Source: Aphis gossypii (lineage: Eukaryota; Arthropoda; Insecta; Hemiptera; Aphididae). From it: a stretch of DNA of 64,000 bases. Position numbers and translations under genes: made by a program. The DNA is taken from positions 36,787,213 to 36,851,212 of the forward strand of contig NC_065531.1 of assembly GCF_020184175.1 (NCBI RefSeq). The letters are read 5' to 3'. Under the pieces are notes generated by a model. The model worked only from the letters and a program-made list of their open reading frames with translations, had not been told where the DNA came from and did not search any database. Each line of letters begins with the position of its first letter. The stretch's first letter is position 1. Below are positions 25,401 to 37,400 of this stretch, piece by piece.

Positions 25401-28400
25401 TATTGTGATATAATGAGTTAATGAAATATTTATAGTGGTAGGTATTAAAGGTGTTGTTAAAATTGTGGGATATAATTTTGAAATGATATTGTTTCATTTC
25501 ACTTCACTTTTTATTCAATTTTAAGTTAAAACAGGTTTAGAAAATCATATATTTTCTTATTGTAAACTTATATATAATAACCATAATTAAATTTGTTGTA
25601 CTATTGAAAGTATAGAAATACCTCATATAGTGTTTAAGATTACAAATTTTGTTAATTTCAAAATCACACAATTTCAGATTTTTTCATTTATAAAAAATAA
25701 ATTAAATTATGATTTTACTAAAACAAAATAAATATGAAACTATTTTTCCTAAATTAAACCTCTTTATATAAAGAAACAAAAAGCCATACACAATTGAGTT
25801 CAAAATATTTACCATAAAATGTTGTGTCATATTGTTATTTTAACATATTAGTAGCACTGACCAACATTAAAATATGGGGTCAAAAATAAAAACATTGAAT
25901 GTCCACATGATTTTAGATTAAAATTTAGATTAAATTAATCATTAATGTAGTGTTATTAATTCTTGTTTCATTCTTATCTTTTATTAATTTAAAAACATTA
26001 CTTTATATTACATATACAGTAGTTATTATTTTTACCTATCTCCCAATAAACCTAAATAAACTAATAATTAACGATTAAATTTAAAGCATAATTTTAAATA
26101 AATAAATTAAATTGTACAATTCTTTAAAAAGTAATCTTATTATTTACCTTCTTATTGTTTAGTATTTATTTTATTAATTTTAGGTAGCTATTGATTATTT
26201 GTTTCCTTCTGGTTTATATGATCCAAAAGCGAGACCTTTAATGAAGCCTCCAAGTGAAGTGTTTCCACCAAAAAAAGATGCCGAGTTTGATGAGTCTGGA
26301 CGTCCATTTCATGTTTTTTTTTATACAGGAAAACCAAATTTTTATCTAATTTTACATGTAAGTCAAATAATTAATTTTTAAATACACTCAACCATATTTT
26401 AATATTTGGCTGCTAAATTTTATTTAAAATATGTGATGAAGTTATTTGAAAATTGATTTTGTAAAAATATATATATATAAATATATGGAAAACAATTCTT
26501 ATATATTTCAAGATTTGAAATATATTTAATCATTTAATCTTAATGTCAAAAATATCTAATAAGTATACCTAATATAGTCAAAATATACTAGCCAGATATG
26601 TAAAATAAAGGAGGTATCCTTTATAAATATAATATGTATTATTTATTTGATTCCATAGAATATTGCTACTAAATTATCAGAATTAAATAAGTTTGAAGAT
26701 AGTTTGAGAAAAAACAATATACTTCCAGATCCAGATAAAAAACTGTATGTTCAATTGTTATTATGCACTTTTAAAATTGGCATTTATTTTAAAAGCTTAT
26801 GTTTGTTTATAGAACATCATTGGGAAGTCAATGGCTATCTAAAGAAGATATGGAAAGAAAAACCGTTGAAAAGCTCTCTGATCATGAAGTAAAACAATTC
26901 ATAAATAATATACGTTACAAATCGATACCTATATTTAATTTTTATAGATATAAAAAACTATAGAGTTAGTCACTATTATTAAAATATGAGTAAAGTATGG
27001 CATATCATATTTTTAATACATAAATGTTCAGTTTGTTATGCTTGGGTTGAATCAGGTTGGATTTGGTAGTTAATAAACAATTTGGTTGAATCGTATCACA
27101 ATCTAAGAAGACAGTGTGACCAAGATTATTAAAGTAGATAATGAAAAGATCTTAATGTTTCAAAAAAGTTGCACAATTTTAATCTTTTTTTTTTAGAGTA
27201 CAATTTATTTTTTGATAAAAAAAATCCTCATGAAAAATAAATAATTATAATTTATAAATAATTCTCAAATTCCCAAAATATTTTCACATATGCAAAATGA
27301 AATGTTTTAAAAATTATAGACATTACCATAACATTTAAAACAATTTAAGTGAAGCAATAAAGTTCTATAAATTATTTTTTAATTTATATTTTTTTCAAAA
27401 ATAATTCATTTTAATAAAATAGATTTATATTTAATACTTTTATTTCACTGGTCCTTTTCTACCAATTCATAGTAAAAACTGTATAGTCATAAGACTTAAA
27501 GTCACTTTAAATTACAATGCTAAACGTCTTGTAAATTGTAATTACTATCAGTACCAACCAACTATAGTATGTAAGGAAAAAATTATAGTGTTATTCATAT
27601 TTTAGACTATGTGCATATGATAATATATAGTTTTATTATCTATTTTAGTACAAAAATTTTTTAATTGCAATTGAGCGTTTGTTAAAACATCCGTGTTCAT
27701 ACAAGTCTGCGGAATTCATTTCTAATTATCAAAAACCAATGATATCTACTAAGGCTATTAATGAATCATCACCAGTAATTACTATATCTTTTATATTATG
27801 TATTATTTATCTTAGACGTTTTTAATGATTACTTATAATATATTTTAAGGTTGAATACACAAAAGATGGTATAGCCTATGTTACTGTTAAAGGTAATTAA
27901 TTCAAAAAAATTATGTAGTATAATTATTGAAATTTATTTTATTTTTATTTTTAGATTGTCCTAGGAAGGATGCTAGAGCTGATGTTACACTTTATTATCC
28001 AGGAACTGGCAAGCTATCAATAAATGGAAAAGGAATTGAATTCTTTGATGATATTCAAGCCAGAGAACAGGTAAATTAACTAAAATAATTTAATTCAATT
28101 ATTCATTCATATTTTGAATATCAGTTATTTTGTTGTCCAATCTAATAGTAAATGACAAATGTTTATTAAATAAAATTTTAAAAAGGAAATAACATAGATA
28201 TATTTACACATAATAATTAATAGAAAGTATAGCGGATGGAGTTTAGTTTCATTATTTATATTTTTGGCATTTAAATACAACACAAATATTTTTCTTGATT
28301 ATTCTTGTACTATTTATAAAAGTATAAATATACATAAATATATGTATGCTTATTATATACACATATGTATATTTAATTGGATAAATAATAGACATTTTAT

Positions 28401-31400
28401 TTGTTTTTAAGAACCACCGGGTGTTTGGAATTAGTTTATTTACCACTAATCAAAAACACATTGCGTATAATTTATTTTCTCTGCAAAATCCTATGAATCT
28501 AAAATCTGGTTTATTTTTTGTTTATATTAACTTTATAAATAACATAAACGTCAAATACTAAGAATTCAAACTCACAATGTGGTATTTATAAGTTGTAAAT
28601 GTGTCCTTATTGAACGGAAATTGCTGATGTGTGCATGATTAGAATATAATTTTTTTATGATAATTAAGTTTTGTATTTTAAACATGTTTAATAAGACACA
28701 AGTGTGTATTAACTAATATAAAGAGAACAGAAAAAGTTATTTTATTTACGTATTTCATTATTTTATTGTCAAATCAATATTACCTCATTTTATCCACACA
28801 TAACTATTGACATATTGCATTGTTTTGAGTTAGAAAAAATGTCACTAGAAAATAAAATTATGACCTTTATATATCAAAATAATCCTATTTTTTTTTTTAA
28901 CATGTAAGGATTTATTATTAGGTAATTTATCATGACAAATATAACAAGATCATTTTACCCGTCAACATTATAATGAAGTAATATTTTATAATATTTTTAT
29001 CAACACATCAATACATAATATTTAAATATAACATAGTTCATATAATAGTTAAATTCCATTAACAAATACAAATTAAGATTAGGAATATTTATGAAGATTT
29101 ATTTATAAGCTGTAATAAGAGATCTTGTTGATTTTGTACAATTTCTTTTAGATGTTTAATTTCTTCAACTAAAGCTTTGTTTTCCATTTTATTTTCTAAC
29201 ATAGCTTGCTTATAGTCAACTGTATTCAATCGTTGTTGTCTTGCTATATTCAATGCATCTTCCATTATGTATTTTGGTAATCTTTTTTCTGTAGGATTTA
29301 ATGGTTTTACATAAAGTACCACTCGATATGCTGATGGTGTAACTCTTGCACTCCAATTAAAAAAATTTATTACACGTCTAGGCAAACAACCTTGAAATAA
29401 TGCTTGTTCTTGAGAGTGAATTAGCTGAGTTTGTCTGACAAGTTTTGATAAATCTGCAGTTTTATGCAAACCTTGTATGTCATGAACTGCTATTCCAACT
29501 AGCAAGTTCATTAATACAACAGTAACAAATACAATAAATAATATAAAAGTCATATAAGCACTTATGTTAAAAATGATAGGAGATTCTTCAGATTTTAATA
29601 ACAAATCTATGTCAAGTTCTCCTGTCATCATTACTAGAACTTTTGCTATACCTATTAAAGGATTATTGAAATCATTTGATGTAGGGAATAGAGTGCAAAA
29701 ACTTATTGTAAATCCTATAAGCAAGCATGAATAAGCTAGCAACAATTTAGCAAATTCCTTTTGAACTTTGGTAAACATGGCAATATACGTTCCAAATATA
29801 GGTAACTGGCCAATCATCACCATTAAATTTGACCATCCAAATAAAACAGCAAATGCTCCAATAGGGTTTTGCCAGTCATATGTTTTATTTCCATATACGA
29901 AGGATGTTAAAAAAACACTTGCCACCACAAACCATTCAACAATATTAGTGATGTTTAAAAAATATTGTTTGACTGAAGTAAATCCTGTTGTCCCAATTAA
30001 TTTTCTGATTATTATGATAATTGTAAATACTAGCAATATATACCAAACAAATTCTATGATTATGTGTGATATTAATTGTGAATCAAACATATTCACATTC
30101 AAACGACAGGCATTTTGAGTTTCTGATTCATTTAGTACTTGACTATCAGTTATTTTTTGATTGTCTGTTATGTTTTTTGACTTATTATAACAATCATGTG
30201 CTAAAGCTGTCATTACATAAGAAGTTAAAAGTAAAACAAAAATTGCATCAAAAACTAGACGAACAAAATAAAACCTACGAATCTTTTGCCATTTCAAGTA
30301 TAAAAATGCTTTACATAACGGATGTTCAAGCATAGACTTTTGACCACATTCTTCCAATGTATGTAATAAAATAATTTCTCCTTGACTAGGATTTTGTAAT
30401 AAGTATCGAAAATCCATTATTAGTTCAACTTCTTTGGCAGATGCTTGGTCATTTAATGTAATTGCCTGATCAAATTTTTTTTTAATTGTATTTATACTTG
30501 TGGGTGTTTTTCTATTTATAATGCTTAAGGCACTCATTCCGCCTATCGTTCTTGAACTTATGTCAGCTCCTTTTATGATTAAGAAATCAACACATTGGGA
30601 TAATTCATTTAAAGCAGCTATATGAAGTGGTGCGTACCCATATCTATCTTTAATGTTGACGTTTGCACCCCATTTTACCAATACTTCTACCACATGGAAG
30701 GATAAAAAAGCTTTACAAACTGCAGAATGCAAAGCTGTTCTCTTGTCGATATCTAAAGCATTCACTTCGGCTCCTAATTCTAATAATATAACTACGGATT
30801 CAGCGCATTGAGCTTTGGCAGCTAAATGTAAAGCAGTTTGATTTTTATTGTTTACCGCAGCATGATTAGATCCTGAGTGTAGTAGTATTTGAACGCATTC
30901 TGTGTATCCATTTTCAGCTGCCATATGCAAGGCCGTTGATTGTCTAGATTTAGATTTTAAATTTATTGTTTTATTACTTTTAGCTAAAAGAAGTTTTAGA
31001 CATTCAGTATATCCTTTGTCTGCTGCTAAATGAAGGGGTGTATTCCCATTGGTATCCAAAGAGTTAGGATCTATACCAATGTTTAATAAGTACTTTACAC
31101 ATTCCACAGAATTGGCTTGTACTGCACAATGTAATACTGTATCAGTTACTTTACATCTTTGGTCTATTAGAATTTTTGTAGTTTCTAAAGCATTGCCCAT
31201 AACAGCTGAATGTAACGGTGTATATCCACTCTGAATTGTGTCCATGTCACATTTTTTTTTTATTAGCCACCTGTAAGTAGAATATAATTTTAGATTCTGA
31301 GCTGAGCAATACATTTTTAGTAGGTATTTAATTTAAATACTAATTTTTAACTTTGAGCTTAGCAATGAACATATTAGTTTTACAATATTTACAATATATT

Positions 31401-34400
31401 ATACATATATTATAATATACAATATTATCTATGTACTTTTTTTTATTAGTCTATGAAATACTTAAAATAAAGAACAGGCTTTTAATTGATTAAATCTTGG
31501 TTATTAAATTGTGTTTTATTAATTTTAAGAATTTGTTAGTTGATGATGTTTATTGACTTATACTTTATTTAAGTTTTACATTAATATAATGTTGAAAATA
31601 TAATACCTAATCATAAAAGTTTATTATAGATTGTATATGTAAGGGCTACTGTATAATATATTACTCAGGATAATTGACAAGCGGGTTTTTTAAACACCTG
31701 TCTAATAAATTAGAATTCATAGTTTTGGTCATGGTACATAGGTATGCTATATTTTGTTAGGAAATACTTATACATTGGTCAAATGTTTTTTATGCATATT
31801 TTTATATACTTACAATTTTTTTAATCTTTGTAAAAGGGGAAGTTTTGGATTTTTATTTATTATAAAAAATTTTAATCTTAAAAATTAACTTTATAGCTTT
31901 TATAAAAATAATATTAACATTTTAAATCTACTATTGTATTTATTTTGTATTTGGTATTTAGTTAGATTGACTATTTATGTGGGTATAATATTTATCAAGA
32001 ACAATTATTTTATATAAAAAAAAAATAGTTATTATTATTACCTATTAATTATTAACATTTTAAAAGTTATATCTTTGTTATGATAATATAATGATCATGG
32101 TTTTTCAATAATTCAAATTATATTCATAAATAAATTGGTTATTGAAATCTTTCACATAGTTAAAAGTTGTTAGTTATGTCCGGTAAACACTAATATGTGA
32201 CTAATTTTTAGAAACCAATTTTTTTTTTTATCACCCTCCAAACGACATTTAAAACAATATACTGGAACTGTACTAAAAACTAGCAATATTCCGTCAAATT
32301 CAGTACAAATGGCAGCCCTAAAAATTATAATATAGATATATGCAAGTAAAGCATTTATTACCAATGCTTACGCGGGATTTTTATTTAAAGATCACTATAC
32401 CGTATATTGTATGTCTATATATATATATATATTTATTAGAAAGAAGATGCCAAAATATTTTAGCTATATTATGTAAGCTATAACTTATTTCCATGGTATG
32501 TTGACAGATTATATAGATAAATGTCTATATTAACACATTGTTCGAATGTCATCTTTATAATTAATCGGTTATCTCATTTACATTTTATGATGAATATTTA
32601 TAGCGTACCTTAGTAATAACGATTTTTTTTTACGGAGAATTTGCTTTGCTGTGTAGTAGATTTTAAGAGAACCTTGCAGTCATCGAGTAGTTCACTGTAT
32701 TAGGTATGTTAAATTTGAATTTAACTAATTATTGTATAAGAAAAACGACGTGTGTCGTCCATAGGCGTAGGTAGGGGGGTGTTTTGGGTGTTCAAACACC
32801 CCCGAAATAAAATATTAAACAAATTTAAAATATATATTGTGAATTAAATTTAATGTATATCTAGATCAAAACCCCCTCCGAAAATATTTCCTATCTACGC
32901 CCATGGTGTCGTCAATCTCTATAGGTATCTTAAGATATTTTATAATGGGTGAATCTGTTTTCGCCCGAATGACTTTTTTTACCCTAACACATAAAAGAGT
33001 GATTCGGTTTTAGCCCAAATAAATATTATTCATAGTAAACGATAAAACATTTTGGTCATCACTGTCCAAATCTGGTCGGCTCACACTATACGAACTTATA
33101 AAATTCACCATAACTTCGACAAATAATTTGATTTTTTATTATTAGTATAGGTACTATTTTTTTAATAATATGTTTACATATTTTACACTTATTGACTTGT
33201 AATTTTTATACCAGCCTATATAATATGCCATAAGTTTGACAAATAATTGTTTTTAATATTACCTTTTGTAATAATATATTTATTTTAATACAAGTTGGTA
33301 ATTTATTTTTTATTAGTATTACGCGATAGGTTGAATTTGAACTAATTTTTGACAAAATTATCGCGCATTATCATATAATATTGTTATGAACGTATGTATT
33401 ATAAGTCAATATACCGATGTAAATATACCTATCTTGTAATGGTGTAAATGTAGTATAAATGGCATAAAAAGTGTTTAAATATTTTAAAAACATAATATTG
33501 TCTTTCATAAACTAGAAAATGTAATTTTAATAAAATGTTCGTTTAAGTCTTTATTATAATAAACTACTAATATATCAATTTAAAACCAAAATGTTTCTAT
33601 CGTTTAACAATTAGGTACCTATACGTTTCTATGCGGGTAAAAGCCAACTCTCCCTATTTTTGTGTCTCGTAAAAAACCTCTTTAGGGCGAAAACAATTAG
33701 TGTGCGTCTCATAATATTATGTTATATTACGATCGAGAGCTATGGATAAAAACAAATATGATAATTAAAAAGTATACACTGCAGGTATTGACGGTGTACA
33801 GTAGGCGTATAAAATATCGTGTACCTGAGCGCGTCGACGTTTCCCATAAAGGCCGCCAAATGTACGGCCGTGATATTGCCGCAGTGCGAATAGTGCAAGT
33901 TGGCGCCGCCCGCGTGCAACGCGTCCAAGCACTCGGCCGGCGCGCCTATGTAAACGGCCCAGCAGAACAGCCTGTCCAGCTCGCTCTGGTTGGGCGGCGG
34001 TTGCACGCCGCCCGGGTCGAACTCGTCCAGCTCCACTAGCTCCATGAGCTGTAGCCGCCCGTTGCACGTGCGCATCGAGTCCATCAGGTCGCGTCTAATG
34101 GTGTCCTTCCGTATGGTTATGGACAGTTCGATTTCCTGGCCGGCCGCGGACGGCGGCCCATCGGCGTCCGGCGCGTCCGGCAGGCTCTCCATGAACAAGA
34201 ACTCTTCGACGGTGGACCGCCGCCGCTGGTCGCCGCCGCCGCCGCCGCCGCCGCCGCCCGGCCGGTGCCGAAAGCTGTACCACCGGTCCTTGAGCGACGA
34301 CGGCGACCGGGACGCCGTCGCCGCGCCGCCGTGCCGGTTGTGCACGTTCAGGCTGATGGTCCTGTCCAGCGGCACGGCGACTTCCAGGTGATGCCTGCTG

Positions 34401-37400
34401 CCGGCCATGGTGACGGTGCGGGCCGGATGCACCGTGTTCCGGTGTGCGGCAATAAAAAAAAAAATAAAAAATGTATGAATTCGCGAACCGGATGCCGAAA
34501 GACGGGGCCCGCTGACGGTCGTTTCGCGCGTGTTTTTCGCCGGCCGGCGTGCAGCGGATTGCCGCGCGCGTCGTTCGGCTTCTTCGACGATACGCTCGCC
34601 AATGTCCGGTGCGGCGGTGCTACGATAATATTATATTCGGTCGGTGGCCTCTCGCGCGGGTGCTACGGACGCCAACAGCGTGGCCGCCATCGGAACTATA
34701 TAGGTACGCGATCGTATCTCCCTCTATACCCCCCACCCCCGTCCCCCGTCAGCCTGTAGATACACACGCGCGCGCCCGCCGCTCCGCTCCGTTTCGTATA
34801 ATTTATTATATTATTCGTCGCTGTTTTTTTTTGTTTTTTATTATTTGTTAATTATCGTTATTATAATACCGAATTAATATTATTATTATTAAAATATTAT
34901 AATATATTATACCCGCCTAATAATAATATTATATCGCTCGCGCGCGCGTGGTTGTGACCGGTAACGCGCGAATCTTGCACCGTGACTGCGTCTCCTGCAC
35001 CGCTGCTACTGCATTATGATTAAATATAATTTAATACATATATACGCTCATTGCTCGTATACGCGTCGTATATATTATTATTGTTATTATTTTTACTTTA
35101 CATAATATTATTGTGTAATAAACGTGTATCGGACGGTATTGTACTGCACATAATGCGCTGTATATAATATAGGCTCGTGGTTTTAGAATTTTTTTGTACG
35201 GCGGTAAAGTATGTATTTTTTTCTGACATTTCCACAAAACAAATTCCACGATTATGAAATTGTTATTCATTGGGTTTTCTCATTGGTTTTAATTTATTTA
35301 TATAAAAAATAATTAGCTGCAAAAAAATCATCATTCATCGACTTTTTTGTTAATTTGAAATATTTTTATCGTCGTTAAATGTTAATTATATGCATTTCCA
35401 TTCGTATGAGCGATGTTCTTATAATTTTCGTAATTTTTAATATGAAATAATTTTGAATATTTTTATCGATAGATATTGTAATAAAAAATTCGTGTAATAC
35501 AAAAGTATATCATACCTACTCTACTAGTTTAACACGCACGATATAATATTAAGTTTAATACACGCGTATAACTAAGTATAAAATACAAGTAATAAATAAA
35601 ATACCGTATTTTTACTTAGTTACGACCGCGACGTACGCGTTATACGATTGGCTCCAGCTCAGGTTAAATAGGGTTCAACACTTTATACATTAAATAGGTG
35701 TATCAAAATATAGTTAATATACTAACGCTCGACTTTGTACAGTTTAAAGCATTATTATTAAAAAAAAAAATAAAAAATGTATGAATTCGCGAACCGGATG
35801 CCGAAAGACGGGGCCCGCTGACGGTCGTTTCGCGCGTGTTTTTCGCCGGCCGGCGTGCAGCGGATTGCCGCGCGCGTCGTTCGGCTTCTTCGACGATACG
35901 CTCGCCAATGTCCGGTGCGGCGGTGCTACGATAATATTATATTCGGTCGGTGGCCTCTCGCGCGGGTGCTACGGACGCCAACAGCGTGGCCGCCATCGGA
36001 ACTATATAGGTACGCGATCGTATCTCCCTCTATACCCCCCACCCCCCGTCCCCCGTCAGCCTGTAGATACACACGCGCGCGCCCGCCGCTCCGCTCCGTT
36101 TCGTATAATTTATTATATTATTCGTCGCTGTTTTTTTTTGTTTTTTATTATTTGTTAATTATCGTTATTATAATACCGAATTAATATTATTATTATTAAA
36201 ATATTATAATATATTATACCCGCCTAATAATAATATTATATCGCTCGCGCGCGCGTGGTTGTGACCGGTAACGCGCGAATCTTGCACCGTGACTGCGTCT
36301 CCTGCACCGCTGCTACTGCATTATGATTAAATATAATTTAATACATATATACGCTCATTGCTCGTATACGCGTCGTATATATTATTATTGTTATTATTTT
36401 TACTTTACATAATATTATTGTGTAATAAACGTGTATCGGACGGTATTGTACTGCACATAATGCGCTGTATATATATAGGCTCGTGGTTTTAGAATTTTTT
36501 TGTACGGCGGTAAAGTATGTATTTTTTTTCTGATATTTCCACAAAACAAATTCCACGATTATGAAATTGTTATTCATTGGGTATTCTCATTGGTTTTAAT
36601 TTATTTATATAAAAAATAATTAGCTGCAAAAAAATCATCATTCATCGACTTTTTTGTTAATTTGAAATATTTTTATCGTCGTTAAATGTTAATTATAATA
36701 TGCATTATAATTCCATTCGTATGAGCGATGTTCTTATAATTTTCGTAATTTTTAATATGAAATAATTTTGAATATTTTTATCGATAGATATTGTAATAAA
36801 AAATTCGTGTAATACAAAAGTATATCATACCTACTCTACTAGTTTAACACGCACGATATAATATTAAGTTTAATACACGCGTATAACTAAGTATAAAATA
36901 CAAGTAATAAATAAAATACCGTATTTTTACTTAGTTACGACCGCGACGTACGCGTTATACGATTGGCTCCAGCTCAGGTTAAATAGGGTTCAACACTTTA
37001 TACATTAAATAGGTGTATCAAAATATAGTTAATATACTAACGCTCGACTTTGTACAGTTTAAAGTATTATTATTAAAAAAAAAAATAATTGTCCGCTCGA
37101 TTATGTTTTTCTGAAACGTTGTAGTATTATATTGTGTTATGCACCATAGGAATAAATTCCTTACACGTAAGCCCGTTGGTTTTTTAACAATCAAAGTCAA
37201 GGTCGACTGTTGCTATTCAATGCGCATTATACGGTACATACGTTAATAAACGAATACGCGACCATACATATACCAATAATCGATTAATTCTTAATTTTTG
37301 CATCCCGCATTCCCCGAATTAATCATTGATTTCATCCGCGTACTTACTCGTTGGTTCGCGCAGTCATGTCATGAAATATATAATTAATATTATATAAAAT

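Larger units (their letters stand above)
31271..33824 (-). other. Single intron of the nested TRPA gene
   Basis: 2.55 kb, AT-rich. It contains a precise 146-bp hAT MITE (32760-32905) and an inverted-repeat element (about 32951-33700). No coding sequence was recognised. Confidence 0.7.

Noticed and set aside
34265..34851. GC-rich ORFs upstream of and overlapping TRPA exon 1 (Arg/Pro-rich)
   Set aside because: Long frames are expected by chance in GC-rich DNA. No recognisable domain, and equivalents recur in copy B of the tandem duplication simply because the DNA is duplicated.
35781..36184. ORFs of 125 and 109 aa in copy B
   Set aside because: Same duplicated GC-rich non-coding block as copy A; no independent evidence of coding.
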